In this document: piece after piece, positions 50,298 through 58,929 of the stretch
How positions within the stretch are numbered: position 1 is the first letter of the stretch
Layout of the letters: each line of letters starts with the position of its first letter
NCBI RefSeq assembly: GCF_005503355.1
Contig: NZ_SCMK01000008.1
Location: 147,807-211,806, forward strand
DNA: 64,000 nucleotides
From: Sphingomonas sp. 1F27F7B
GTDB taxonomy: Bacteria > Pseudomonadota > Alphaproteobacteria > Sphingomonadales > Sphingomonadaceae
Direction: 5' to 3'
The notes under the pieces: model-generated
The model's database searches: none
Seen by the model: the letters and a program-made list of their open reading frames with translations, nothing else
What the model was told of the DNA's origin: nothing
Program-made: the position numbers and the translations under genes

Positions 50298-51044
50298 TCA
50301 AAGGGCGACGCTCCCCTCGCCCATGAACCGCGCCCGGGTGACGAAGCCGCCCCCCTCCACCAGGATCTCGTTGAACGAAGGCGGCCGCGCCCGCACCCGC
50401 TCGGACAAGGTGCCCGCCCCGATCAGCCGCACGGTGCGCTCGCCGATCCGCCGCTCCACGTCGAACGGATCATGGACATGGCCGGTGAGCACCGCATCCG
50501 CACCCGCCCGGGCGAGCGCGGCCAGCGCCTCCGGCCCTCGATGGGTCTCGCTGGTCATCCGCGTGCCGCCCTCCACCAGTGGATGGTGGCAGGCGACGAA
50601 CACCAGGTCGCCCGCCGGCACCCCCTCGACTTGCGCCAGCGATTCCCGCAACGCCCGCATGCTGACATAGCCCTTCGACCAGTTGAGCCGCCACTGGAAG
50701 CGCGCCGTCGTCTTGAGCGGCACCACCGCCACGCCCCGCACGTCGAGCGGCTTCTCGATGATCCGCTCGAGTGTCCGGTAGCGCTTGTAGGGCGTCACGA
50801 ACCGCGCCCAGAGATTGAACCAGGGCAAGTCGTGATTGCCCACTTCTACCGTCACTGGCCGACCAAGGCTCTTGAGCCACTGCGCCGCGGCCGAGAATTC
50901 CCTTGCCCGCGCCTGCATCGTCAGATCGCCGGTCACGATCACCGCGTCCGGCTGCTCCTCCCGCACCCGCGCGGCGAACCAGTCGATCGCGGCGCGGTCC
51001 TCCCGCCCGAAATGGAGGTCGCTGACATGGAAGAGCCGCGTCAT
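50298..51044 (-). CDS. Calcineurin-like metallophosphoesterase
   Basis: This 248-residue enzyme has all metallophosphoesterase motifs: HVSDLHFG, VIVTGDLTMQ, VEVGNHDLPW, FVACHHPLVEGG and VLTGHVHDPF. It uses two metals to cleave phosphodiesters, perhaps cyclic nucleotides or lipid-linked groups. It overlaps the upstream diacylglycerol-kinase-like gene by four bases. The two could modify the same lipid phosphate, by inference from coupling. No signal peptide is present. Confidence 0.9.
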   Translation of the reverse strand: MTRLFHVSDLHFGREDRAAIDWFAARVREEQPDAVIVTGDLTMQARAREFSAAAQWLKSLGRPVTVEVGNHDLPWFNLWARFVTPYKRYRTLERIIEKPLDVRGVAVVPLKTTARFQWRLNWSKGYVSMRALRESLAQVEGVPAGDLVFVACHHPLVEGGTRMTSETHRGPEALAALARAGADAVLTGHVHDPFDVERRIGERTVRLIGAGTLSERVRARPPSFNEILVEGGGFVTRARFMGEGSVAL

Positions 51045-51877
51045 CGCGATTCCCCGCACGTCGCGATAAAGGCCTTGCGGCTCAGCCCCGCCCTGATCGC
51101 GGTGCCCGGCACCAGCGATACCGGCTCGCCGTCGAACAGCGCCAGCACCGGCTTCTTCCCCCGCGGCGCGAGCTCGCCGGCGAGGCTCTCGCTCACCGCC
51201 TGCGCCGCCACCCAGTCGCCGGTCAGCCATTCCCAGCCCAGCTGCACGATCGCGCTCCAGTCGCGCGCGTCCACGGCCGCGACGTGCAGCGCGCCTTCCT
51301 CGGGCCGGACGAACACTGCCTGATAGCGGCCACCGAGCGTCGGCACGCCGGAGATGCGGATACCGCTGCCGCCAAAGGTACGGTTCCAGGCGACATGCGC
51401 CGCCTGGAACAGCCGCTTGAGCGCGCCCTTGCGCACCGCCTCGCGCGCGCGGAACCAGGCAGTGGCAGGCCCCATGATCAGCCCGACGAACGCGCGATGC
51501 CCGGCCGCCTCGACATAGGGCAGCGCAATCTTCCGCGTCGCATGGTGCGCCGCCTGGACGATCGCCTGGGGATCCAGCGTGCCGTGCAGCGACCTGGCGA
51601 GAAGGTTCATCGTCCCGCCCGGCAGGATCAGGAAGGTGCCCTCCCAGTCCTTCAGCGCCGAAAGCGCGGCGTTGATCGTCCCGTCGCCGGCGAACAGCAC
51701 CACCGTGTCTACGTCTTCACGCGTGAGCGACGCGCCCTTCGGCATCGCCTCCGCGGGAAATTCGGTGCGGCCGATCAGCGTCAGCCCGCGCGCTTCGAAT
51801 ATCGCTTCGAGCGCGTCGCACTTGGCCCTGGTGGTAGATCCCGAGCCGGGGTTGGTAATGAACCAGAGTCTTTCCAT
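51041..51877 (-). CDS. Diacylglycerol kinase-family lipid kinase
   Basis: The 278-residue product belongs to the DAGK catalytic family: RLWFITNPGSGSTTRAK at the N-terminus, VVLFAGDGTINAALSAL with the GDG phosphate loop, and FLILPGGTMNLLARSLHG. It should transfer phosphate to a lipid or related alcohol. The C-terminal part (ALFDGEPVSLVPG) is the usual beta-sandwich. It is coupled to the phosphoesterase by a four-base overlap. Confidence 0.88.
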   Translation of the reverse strand: MERLWFITNPGSGSTTRAKCDALEAIFEARGLTLIGRTEFPAEAMPKGASLTREDVDTVVLFAGDGTINAALSALKDWEGTFLILPGGTMNLLARSLHGTLDPQAIVQAAHHATRKIALPYVEAAGHRAFVGLIMGPATAWFRAREAVRKGALKRLFQAAHVAWNRTFGGSGIRISGVPTLGGRYQAVFVRPEEGALHVAAVDARDWSAIVQLGWEWLTGDWVAAQAVSESLAGELAPRGKKPVLALFDGEPVSLVPGTAIRAGLSRKAFIATCGESR

Positions 51878-51908
51878 CGGGTTCGCAACGCTCGAGAAAC
51901 GATATGGC

Positions 51909-53369
51909 TCAATAGCGGTAGAGCCTGAGCTTCTGGATGCCGAACTGCCCCGGCGGCAGGCGGACGTGCCGTCCCTGATGCGTCTCGTCGCCGTTGAGCT
52001 TGCGCCCGGCGATCCATTTGCCGCCGTCGAACCGGCCCTCCTCGACGAAATCCAGCCCCACGCGCGGCTCGAACGTCACCGTGATCCCGCTGCCGGCGAC
52101 CAGATAATCCTCGCCGCCCAGCCACAGGATGATCCCGCCATGCTCGCCCGGCTCCTGCTTGTCCTTCGGTGTCCAGGGATCGACGAAGTTCACGCTGAGC
52201 GCATGGCCGCCCAGGCGCGACAGCTGCGGCATGGTGTCGACCAAGCCCTCGAAGCTCACCGGCGGCGCAAACCCGTCGCGCGCCCTGGCCGCGAACAGCG
52301 ACGGCGTCAGCTGATCGAGCATCGCGTAGAAGGCACCCAGCCGATCCCTGTCGGCAATGTTCTCGATTGCGAAGGGACTGAAGCCGATCGCCCCGTGCCT
52401 GCCAATCGCGCGCATGGCGTTGGCCGGCGCGCGCGGATCGCCCGCCTGGTTGGCCTCGGGCACGAACAGCGGATTGCCGGGCACGGAATAGCCCTCGGCG
52501 ATGCTTGCGAAGTTCGGGAAATAGATGTCGGGCGAGAGCATGTCGATCGCGGGCGCCGCCGCCTTCCACACCTGCATCAGATGCGCGAGCGGGCCGCCGC
52601 TCGGATAGTCGCCCGGCAGCTTGCCGGGCCGTCCCTGCGCACCGTTCACGTACATCGGCAGCCGATATTCGCGCTTGCCGGCCTCGGCCACGGCATTGGC
52701 CCAGCTTGCATAATGATGTGCGGTGAACGCCTCCTCATCGCCCTTCCACTGGGCGAAGGCGGCATCGGCCAGCGGACCGTGCTCGCGCGCGGTGGGCAGG
52801 AAGCCGATCTCATTCTCCACCTGCACCATCAGCACGGTGTGCCGGCCGCCATCAATCGCCTTCAGATGTTTCATCATCGCCGCAAACGCCCGCGCATCGG
52901 CATCGCGCGTCGCCTTGCCGAACACCGACAATATGTCCTGCGGCTGGCCGTCCCTGCCGGTCGAGCGGAGGAAGCGCCTGCCGTCACGCTTCACCCAGGC
53001 GGGCGCATAGGTCGACATGCTGTTCTTCCAGCTGCCGAACCAGAGCAGCACCAGCCGCATGTCGTTTGCCCGCGCATCCTCGACCAGCCAGTCGAGGCTG
53101 GAAAAGTCGAACCTGCCCTCCTCCGGCTCGATCGCTTCCCAGGTCACCGGCGCGAGCACCGTGTTGAGGTGCAACGCCTTCAACCGCTGCCAGTGCGGCC
53201 TGAGCCAGTTGCGATCGGTAGCCGACGAATTGCCGAGCTCGCCCCCGCGAATCAGGAACGGCTCACCGTCGACGATCAGTCGCCCGCCTTCCAGATGCGG
53301 TGCCTGGGCCAGGGCAGGTGTGGCCAGGAAAAGGGCGAGCGCGGAGAGCCAGCGGAGCATGGCCCGCAC
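51909..53369 (-). CDS. GH35-like beta-galactosidase/DUF5597 secreted glycosidase
   Basis: This 486-residue protein has a signal peptide (cleavage near ALAQ) and a TIM-barrel like that of GH35/GH42-type enzymes: FLIRGGELGNSSATDRNWLR, LKALHLNTVLAPVTWEAIEP, LVLLWFGSWKN and VQVENEIGFLP (acid/base Glu), with a second Glu in LFVPEANQAG. The C-terminal part matches the DUF5597 beta-sandwich. It is likely a periplasmic beta-galactosidase or related glycosidase. A start nine bases later (ATG 53360) is equally possible. Confidence 0.86.
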   Translation of the reverse strand: MRAMLRWLSALALFLATPALAQAPHLEGGRLIVDGEPFLIRGGELGNSSATDRNWLRPHWQRLKALHLNTVLAPVTWEAIEPEEGRFDFSSLDWLVEDARANDMRLVLLWFGSWKNSMSTYAPAWVKRDGRRFLRSTGRDGQPQDILSVFGKATRDADARAFAAMMKHLKAIDGGRHTVLMVQVENEIGFLPTAREHGPLADAAFAQWKGDEEAFTAHHYASWANAVAEAGKREYRLPMYVNGAQGRPGKLPGDYPSGGPLAHLMQVWKAAAPAIDMLSPDIYFPNFASIAEGYSVPGNPLFVPEANQAGDPRAPANAMRAIGRHGAIGFSPFAIENIADRDRLGAFYAMLDQLTPSLFAARARDGFAPPVSFEGLVDTMPQLSRLGGHALSVNFVDPWTPKDKQEPGEHGGIILWLGGEDYLVAGSGITVTFEPRVGLDFVEEGRFDGGKWIAGRKLNGDETHQGRHVRLPPGQFGIQKLRLYRY

Positions 53370-53478
53370 AATAGTCTGATTTAATCGACCATTGGAAGGC
53401 GGAGCTTGCGCCGCGCCGTTACCGCGAACGGTACAGCGCTCAAGGTGGCGGAGCAGTGTCCAAATATGTGGGAAAAGC

Positions 53479-53552
53479 TGGAGCGGGTAGCGGGAATCGA
53501 ACCCGCGCTAGAAGCTTGGGAAGCTCCTGTGATACCATTTCACCATACCCGC
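53479..53552 (-). tRNA. tRNA-Gly (anticodon CCC)
   Basis: On the minus strand the acceptor GCGGGTA pairs with TACCCGC, the D arm holds GGTGAAATGGTATCA, the anticodon stem GGAGC/GCTTC closes the loop TTCCCAA (anticodon CCC), and the T loop is GGTTCGATTCC. CCA is encoded. Confidence 0.95.
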
Positions 53553-53601
53553 TCGGGCCTGCCGAAATCACCGCTTTTGCCGATTCTGTCAAGCCGCCCG
53601 C

Positions 53602-53718
53602 TCAGTGCCGGAGCTTCAGATGATGCGGCAGCGAGCGGCGCTTGCGGAACAGCAGCTTCAGGCACACCCAGAGCAGCGGCCATTCCCATAGCGAGGGCAC
53701 GCGATCGGCACACATCAT
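53602..53718 (-). CDS. Possible small membrane peptide downstream of kptA
   Basis: A 38-residue frame opens with ATGATG across the kptA stop codon. It reads MMCADRVPSLWEWPLLWVCL and a basic tail KLLFRKRRSLPHHLKLRH, so it could be a single-pass membrane peptide. Overlap with kptA suggests co-translation. There is no known family and the frame is short, so it may be chance. Confidence 0.3.
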   Translation of the reverse strand: MMCADRVPSLWEWPLLWVCLKLLFRKRRSLPHHLKLRH

Positions 53719-54257
53719 GGCAACAGCCTTTCGATGAAGGCGGGCGGGACCATTTCGGTCAGCCACACCTGGTTGCTCGTCACGAAGAAGGCCCGGCCCG
53801 CAGCGGCGAGATCGGCGGCGCGCACGGCGAGGATCACCGGGGCGCCGCGCCGGAGCCCTACCCGCGTCGCGGTGTCGATGCTCTGCGAGAGATGGACATG
53901 ATGCCGCCGCATCGGCTTCAGCCCCTCCGTCAGGATCGCGGGCAGGAAGATGGCGACCGTACCGTGATAGAGCAGGGCCGGCGGCGCGACCCGCGGCCAG
54001 TCGAGCGCAACTTCCACCGAATGTCCCTGCCGTGCCCGGATCCGCGCGGTGTCGCCGGAAAGCTCGAAGCGCTGCTTGTCGCAATTCCCGACCACGCGGA
54101 GCAGGTCGAGCCAGTCGCACGCCATGCGTTCGCGCGCAAAGGCGGCGAGCACCGCATCGACATCGGTCCAGCCCTGCGGATCGAGCGTGAGCCCGCCTGC
54201 CTCGGGATCGTGACGCAGCCAATAGGACAATGTCTTGGAGCGCCGGATGTCACTCAC
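53715..54257 (-). CDS. kptA: RNA 2'-phosphotransferase KptA (Tpt1)
   Basis: This 180-residue enzyme transfers an internal RNA 2'-phosphate to NAD+, giving ADP-ribose 1'',2''-cyclic phosphate and nicotinamide. The sequence has the N-terminal winged helix SKTLSYWLRHDPEAGGLTLD with catalytic Arg and His, the NAD segment LYHGTVAIFLPAILTEGL, RRHHVHLSQS and VTSNQVWLTEMVPPAF. The start GTG at 54257 overlaps the stop of the nicotinamidase gene (GTGA). Bacteria lack the tRNA-splicing substrate, so the natural target is open; a role in NAD-dependent RNA repair is possible. Confidence 0.92.
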   Translation of the reverse strand: MSDIRRSKTLSYWLRHDPEAGGLTLDPQGWTDVDAVLAAFARERMACDWLDLLRVVGNCDKQRFELSGDTARIRARQGHSVEVALDWPRVAPPALLYHGTVAIFLPAILTEGLKPMRRHHVHLSQSIDTATRVGLRRGAPVILAVRAADLAAAGRAFFVTSNQVWLTEMVPPAFIERLLP

Positions 54258-54850
54258 CGCCGCGCCTCCCGGATCGCGACGGCCAGGCCGTCCCATTCCT
54301 GCGCACGCACGGCGTCGATCTGCCGTGCAATGCCGCGTGTCAGCGCTTCCGGCACCGTCACCGCGAAGCCACGCTCGATCAGCCCTTCGACGGCCCAGCG
54401 CACGCAATAGTCCGCCGCCACGCCGATCACCACGGCTTCCTCGATTCCGTCATGGCAAAGATAGCTGAAGAAGCGCTCGCGGCCGACCCAGCGATCGCCG
54501 CCGATCGGCGCAATGCCGATTCCCGGCTCGGCCCACATGTCGAACACTCCCTTTTCCAGCCGGTAGCAGGGGATGTCGGGATGCACCGCGCGGGGATCGA
54601 CCACCAGTTCCCAGCCCGGTGCGCCCTTCACGCAATGCGGCGGGAACTCCTTCGCCTCTTCGGAGACAGCATAGATTTCGGGCACGTGCGTATCGAAGGT
54701 GAACAGCACGGCAGCCGTCTCCTCGGGCCGCAGCCCGGCCAGCCAGTCCCGCATCGGCGCCACGATCTCCTCCGCGCCCGGCACCGGCAGCGCACCGTCC
54801 GCCGCCACGAAATCCCGCTGCATGTCCACCACGATCACGACGTTCTTCAT
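54254..54850 (-). CDS. pncA: Nicotinamidase-like cysteine hydrolase
   Basis: This 198-residue isochorismatase-fold enzyme hydrolyses nicotinamide to nicotinate in NAD salvage. The catalytic triad is visible: Asp9 in VVDMQRDF, a Lys near residue 100 in YRLEKGVFD and Cys149 in VAADYCVRWA. The metal motif FDTHVPEIY and PPHCVKGAPGWEL is close to nicotinamidases. The gene is first of two coupled genes with kptA and is divergent from an NrtR-type regulator of NAD genes. Other small-amide substrates are possible. Confidence 0.88.
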   Translation of the reverse strand: MKNVVIVVDMQRDFVAADGALPVPGAEEIVAPMRDWLAGLRPEETAAVLFTFDTHVPEIYAVSEEAKEFPPHCVKGAPGWELVVDPRAVHPDIPCYRLEKGVFDMWAEPGIGIAPIGGDRWVGRERFFSYLCHDGIEEAVVIGVAADYCVRWAVEGLIERGFAVTVPEALTRGIARQIDAVRAQEWDGLAVAIREARR

Positions 54851-54871
54851 CGAACTTCTCCGTTTCTGCAT

Positions 54872-54900
54872 TTGACATATATCTGATTCGCACATAAGTA
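54872..54900 (+). promoter_or_regulatory. Possible promoter of the NrtR operon
   Basis: TTGACA at 54872-54877 followed by TAAGTA at 54895-54900 with a 17-base spacer fits a weak sigma-70 promoter that reads into the regulator gene. The gap is only 79 bases, so it must also hold the divergent promoter of pncA and any NrtR operator, which I could not identify. Confidence 0.35.
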
Positions 54901-54929
54901 AAGCGCAGAACGAATATAAGGGTGATGCA

Positions 54930-55667
54930 ATGGATGAAGCCGCCTTTCTCGAAACCTATGATCCGGCCGCGTTCGAGCGCCCGTCGGTCGCGGTGGACTT
55001 GATTCTGATGAGCGTGGTCGACGGCACCCCCGCCGTGCTGCTCACCCGGCGCGACCGGCATCCGTTCCAGGGCAATTGGGCGCTGCCCGGCGGCTTTGTC
55101 GGCATCGGCGAGAGCCTGGACGCCGCCGCCCGGCGCGTGCTCGCCGAAAAGGCGCACATGGCCGACGCCTATGTCGAGCAGCTCTACACGTTCGGAGCGG
55201 TGAATCGCGATCCGCGCATGCGCATCGTCAGCGTCGCCTATTTCGCGCTGATCCCCGCCGCCGCATTCGCCGCGGCGCTCAAGGCCGCGCCGGCGCTCGC
55301 GCTGGCCGAGCTGACCGTGCCGTGGAAGGGCGAGGCTGGCGGCCCGGTCGAAGTCCGCCTCGCCGAAAGCGAACCGCTCGCGCTGGCCTTCGATCACGGC
55401 GAGATGCTCGGCATCGCGATGCTGCGGCTACGTGGCAAGCTCGACTATTCGAGTGTCGCCTTCGCGCTGCTGCCCGAGCGCTTCACCCTGCGCGCGCTGC
55501 AGGACGTGCATGAGGCGATCCTCGACACCCGCCTGAACAAGCCCGCGTTCCGCCGCCGCATGCTCGATCGCGGCTGGCTGGAGCCGACCGGCGAGCGCGA
55601 GACCGGCGCTTCGTTCCGCCCCGCCGAACTCTATCGCTACCGCAACGCCAACCAGGGAGAGCAATGA
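54930..55667 (+). CDS. nrtR: NrtR-type NAD-biosynthesis regulator (Nudix fold plus winged helix)
   Basis: This 245-residue protein has a Nudix-like N-terminal domain (about 16-150) and a C-terminal winged helix (FALLPERFTLRALQDVHEAI, LNKPAFRRRMLDRGWL). This is the layout of NrtR, a repressor of NAD genes that responds to ADP-ribose. The Nudix box GGFVGIGESLDAAARRVLAEK lacks part of the catalytic Glu set (RVLAEK in place of RExxEE), which fits a sensor rather than an active hydrolase. Its neighbours are nicotinamidase and nicotinate phosphoribosyltransferase genes, so it probably controls both. Confidence 0.88.
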   Translation: MDEAAFLETYDPAAFERPSVAVDLILMSVVDGTPAVLLTRRDRHPFQGNWALPGGFVGIGESLDAAARRVLAEKAHMADAYVEQLYTFGAVNRDPRMRIVSVAYFALIPAAAFAAALKAAPALALAELTVPWKGEAGGPVEVRLAESEPLALAFDHGEMLGIAMLRLRGKLDYSSVAFALLPERFTLRALQDVHEAILDTRLNKPAFRRRMLDRGWLEPTGERETGASFRPAELYRYRNANQGEQ

Positions 55668-56659
55668 TGGCCCATATCCGCAATTTCCCCTTCCTCGCGC
55701 AGCTTCGCGCCGATGCGAGCAACCATGTCCTGCGCTATCGCAAGGGCCGGGTGCGCCAGAGCGGGCGCGGGCTGGTCTTCTGGTTCCGCCCGGAGACCGC
55801 CAGCATCGCCGAGCTGCCGATGGACGACCGCGAGACGGCGATCTTCGTCAAGGGTCGCAGCCAGGATTTCCAGACGGTAGCAGTGCAAGGCACGCTCACC
55901 TGGCGAGTAGCCGATCCCGAACTGCTCGCCAGCCGCGTCGACTTCAGCATCGGGCTGCGCTCGGGCATCTGGCTGGCCGAGCCGATCCAGCGGATCGAGA
56001 CGCGCCTCGCCGGCCTCGTCAATCAGGCGGTGCTGCAATATCTTGCCCAGGCACCGGTCCGCGCGCTGCTCGATTCCGGGCCCGAGCCGCTCCGCCTCGC
56101 GCTGGAAGCTGCGCTCGCCCGCGATCCCGCGCTCAGCGAAATCGGTATCGGCGTCGCCGCGATCCGGCTGACCAACCTCGCGCCGTCGAGCGAGCTCGAA
56201 CGCGCGCTGCAGACGCCGACCTTCGAGGCGCTCCAGCAGAAGGCGGACGAGGCGACCTTCGAGCGTCGTGCCCTCGCGGTCGAAAAGGAGCGCGCCATCG
56301 CCGAGAACGAGCTCGCCAACCGCACCGAGCTGGCCCGGCGCGAAAAGCAGCTGATCGCCGAAGAGGCCGAAAATGCCCGCACCCGCGCCGCCGGCCTCGC
56401 CGAGGCACAGCAGGTGGAAGCCGCTGCCGAGGCCGAGCGTATCCGCACGGTCGAGGGCGCCAGGGCCGAGACGGAGCAGGCGCATATCGCCGTCTATCGC
56501 GAGCTGCCGCCCGCGGTGCTGCTCGGCCTCGCCGCGCGCGAGCTGGCCGGCAAGCTCGACACGATCGAGCATGTCAACGTCACGCCCGATCTGCTCGCGA
56601 GCCTGGTCGGCGAGTTCCGCCGCGAACCCGCCGCCCCGGCGGCGCTGCCGGCGGCCTGA
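55664..56659 (+). CDS. SPFH/band-7 domain protein
   Basis: The 331-residue product has an SPFH core (ETAIFVKGRSQDFQTVAVQG, LTWRVADPELLASRVDF) and a long coiled coil (ADEATFERRALAVEKERAIA, EEAENARTRAAGLAEAQQVE) as in stomatin and flotillin-type scaffold proteins. No signal peptide or strong membrane helix is seen at the N-terminus, unlike classical members. It overlaps the regulator by four bases and is followed at eight bases by an NAD-kinase-like gene. The function in the NAD cluster is unknown. Confidence 0.86.
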   Translation: MMAHIRNFPFLAQLRADASNHVLRYRKGRVRQSGRGLVFWFRPETASIAELPMDDRETAIFVKGRSQDFQTVAVQGTLTWRVADPELLASRVDFSIGLRSGIWLAEPIQRIETRLAGLVNQAVLQYLAQAPVRALLDSGPEPLRLALEAALARDPALSEIGIGVAAIRLTNLAPSSELERALQTPTFEALQQKADEATFERRALAVEKERAIAENELANRTELARREKQLIAEEAENARTRAAGLAEAQQVEAAAEAERIRTVEGARAETEQAHIAVYRELPPAVLLGLAARELAGKLDTIEHVNVTPDLLASLVGEFRREPAAPAALPAA

Positions 56660-56667
56660 GACAGGCC

Positions 56668-57561
56668 ATGCCCACCAACAGCCCCCGCGCCGTTTTCGTG
56701 ACGCGCGAGAGCGACTATGCCGGCCTGCTCGCGCGCCATGCCACGCGCGAGCAGGCGCGCTTCTTCCTCGAGAGCCGCGGCCAGAAGATCGAGACGCTGG
56801 AGGAGCGCGACCGCCAGCTCCAGGAGGCGTTCAAGCAGGCCCGCGCCCAAGTGCCCGAAGACTGGCGCCAGACCCATGTCCGGCGCGACGACCTCGATCG
56901 TTTCCTGTTCGGTCCCGAGGATGTGATCGTGCCCGTCGGCCAGGACGGACTGGTCGCCAATGTCGCCAAATATCTCGCCGGCCAGCCCGTGCTCGGCATC
57001 AACCCCGCGCCGGACCTGTACGACGGCGTGCTGGTCCGCGTGCCGCTCCGCCACCTCGCCCGGCTGCTGCGCGCCAGCATCGCCGGGGCCGCCCCGGTCG
57101 AGCATCGCACCATGGTCGAGGCCGTGCTCGACACCGGCGACCGGCTGCTCGCGCTCAACGAAGTGTTCGTCGGCCATCGCAGCCACCAGTCGGCACGCTA
57201 TGGCATCGCCGACGGCGCCGCGCACGAGGATCACAGCTCGAGCGGCCTGATCGTCGCCTCGGGCACGGGCGCCACCGGCTGGGCCCGCTCGATCATGGAA
57301 GCGACCGGCAATCGCCTGCCGCTCGCCCCCCAGGAGCGCGCCATCGCCTGGTTCGTCCGCGAACCCTTTCCCAGCATCGCCACCGGCACCGCGATGCGCG
57401 CCGGCAAGCTCGCCGATGCCCCGCTCCAGGTCACTTCGCGAATGAATGACGGCGGCGTGATCTTCGCCGACGGCATGGAGCAGGACTTTCTGGCGTTCGA
57501 CTGGGGTCGTCGCGTATCGCTGGGCCCGGCGGCCCACGCCCTGCATCTCGTCACCGGCTGA
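56668..57561 (+). CDS. Diverged NAD kinase-superfamily protein
   Basis: The 297-residue product fits the ATP-NAD kinase fold. The region [20 protein letters not shown] stands where kinases carry GGDG, followed by [27 protein letters not shown] stands for the ND motif, and [20 protein letters not shown] for the GSTAY-type loop. Asp of the GGDG motif is kept but the first Gly is Val, and the N-terminus ([17 protein letters not shown] helices) is unusual. It could phosphorylate NAD or a related dinucleotide, or only bind it. It is in an operon with SPFH and pncB genes. Confidence 0.78.
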   Translation: MPTNSPRAVFVTRESDYAGLLARHATREQARFFLESRGQKIETLEERDRQLQEAFKQARAQVPEDWRQTHVRRDDLDRFLFGPEDVIVPVGQDGLVANVAKYLAGQPVLGINPAPDLYDGVLVRVPLRHLARLLRASIAGAAPVEHRTMVEAVLDTGDRLLALNEVFVGHRSHQSARYGIADGAAHEDHSSSGLIVASGTGATGWARSIMEATGNRLPLAPQERAIAWFVREPFPSIATGTAMRAGKLADAPLQVTSRMNDGGVIFADGMEQDFLAFDWGRRVSLGPAAHALHLVTG

Positions 57562-57575
57562 ATCCGGAGGAAATC

Positions 57576-58880
57576 TTGCCCGTCACCGACATCGCCACTC
57601 GCGTCTACAATCATGGCTGGCGGCTCGATCCGATCGTCCGCAGCCTGCTCGACACCGATTTCTACAAGCTGCTGATGCTGCAGATGATCCGCCACCTGCA
57701 CCCGGACGTGCGGGCGACCTTCTCGCTGATCAACCGCACCAAATCCATCCGCCTGGCCGAAGTGATCGACGAGCAGGAGCTGCGCGACCAGCTCGATCAC
57801 GCCCGCTCGGTGCGCTTCTCGAAGAAGGAGCTGATCTGGCTCGCCGGCAACAGCTTCTACGGCAAGCAGCGCATGTTCGCGCCCGACTTCATCGCCTGGC
57901 TCGCCGATTTCCAGTTGCCCGAGTACGAGCTCCACAAGGTCGACGGCCAGTTCGAGCTGCATTTCGCCGGCCCCTGGACGCATACGATGATGTGGGAGAT
58001 CCCCGCGCTCGCCATCGTCAACGAGCTGCGCTCGCGGGCCGCGCTCAAGGGCAAGGGGCGGTTCGAACTGGACGTGCTATATGCCCGTGCCAAGGCCAAG
58101 ATGTGGGACAAGGTCGAGCGGCTGCGCCGGCTCCCCGATCTCGTCATTTCCGACTTCGGCACGCGCCGCCGGCATGGTTTCCTGTGGCAGCGCTGGTGCG
58201 TCGAAGCGCTGAAGGAAGGACTTGGCAATCGCTTCATCGGCAGCTCGAACGTGCTGCTCGCGATGGACAATGACCTAGAAGCGATCGGCACCAATGCGCA
58301 CGAGCTGCCGATGGTCCTCGCCGCGCTTGCGGACAGCGACGCGGAAGTCGCCGCCGCCCCCTATCGCGTGCTGGAGGAATGGCGCGCCCATTATGACGGC
58401 AACCTCCTGGTCGCTCTGCCCGATGCGTTCGGCACCACCGCGTTCCTGCGCGACGCGCCGGACTGGGTTGCCGACTGGACCGGCTTCCGCCCGGACTCGA
58501 TGCCGCCGATCGAAGGCGGCGAGCAGATCATCGGCTGGTGGCAGGCGCGCGGGCGCGATCCGCGCACCAAGCTGCTGATCTTCTCCGACGGCATGGACGT
58601 CGACAGCATCGAGGCGACCTATCGCCACTTCCATGGCCGCGTCCGGATGAGCTTCGGCTGGGGCACCAACCTGACCAACGACTTCCGCGGCTGCGACCCC
58701 GCCGGTGGGCACGACCTCGAGCCGATCTCGCTCGTCGCCAAGGTGACCAGTGCGAACGGTCGCCCGGCAGTCAAGCTCTCCGACAATCCGTCCAAGGCCA
58801 CTGGCGACCCGACCGAGATCGCCCGCTACCTGCGCATCTTCGGCGGCGAGGGCCGGACGGCGCAGGCGGTGGCGGTTTGA
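57576..58880 (+). CDS. pncB: Nicotinate phosphoribosyltransferase
   Basis: This 434-residue enzyme makes nicotinate mononucleotide from nicotinate and PRPP, the step after nicotinamidase in NAD salvage. Motifs are [61 protein letters not shown] and [11 protein letters not shown]. The start is TTG at 57576, with GGAGG six bases upstream. It ends the NrtR-SPFH-kinase-like operon. The last residues (GRTAQAVAV) are followed by a 34-base palindrome. Confidence 0.94.
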   Translation: MPVTDIATRVYNHGWRLDPIVRSLLDTDFYKLLMLQMIRHLHPDVRATFSLINRTKSIRLAEVIDEQELRDQLDHARSVRFSKKELIWLAGNSFYGKQRMFAPDFIAWLADFQLPEYELHKVDGQFELHFAGPWTHTMMWEIPALAIVNELRSRAALKGKGRFELDVLYARAKAKMWDKVERLRRLPDLVISDFGTRRRHGFLWQRWCVEALKEGLGNRFIGSSNVLLAMDNDLEAIGTNAHELPMVLAALADSDAEVAAAPYRVLEEWRAHYDGNLLVALPDAFGTTAFLRDAPDWVADWTGFRPDSMPPIEGGEQIIGWWQARGRDPRTKLLIFSDGMDVDSIEATYRHFHGRVRMSFGWGTNLTNDFRGCDPAGGHDLEPISLVAKVTSANGRPAVKLSDNPSKATGDPTEIARYLRIFGGEGRTAQAVAV

Positions 58881-58881
58881 A

Positions 58882-58915
58882 CCGTCTCCCCTCCCCTGCA
58901 GGGGAGGGGAGACGG
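58882..58915. terminator. 34-bp perfect palindrome between convergent pncB and AAA+ genes
   Basis: The arms CCGTCTCCCCTCCCCTG and CAGGGGAGGGGAGACGG are fully complementary without a loop. It lies two bases after the pncB stop and 14 bases from the end of the AAA+ gene, so it can serve both transcripts. No T run is present. Such C/G-rich palindromes may also be a dispersed repeat. Confidence 0.55.
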
Positions 58916-58929
58916 AGCGACGCGCCGAG

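Noticed and set aside
54851..54929. A defined NrtR operator
   Set aside because: ACATA-type words occur twice as loose direct repeats, but I found no inverted repeat strong enough to call a site.
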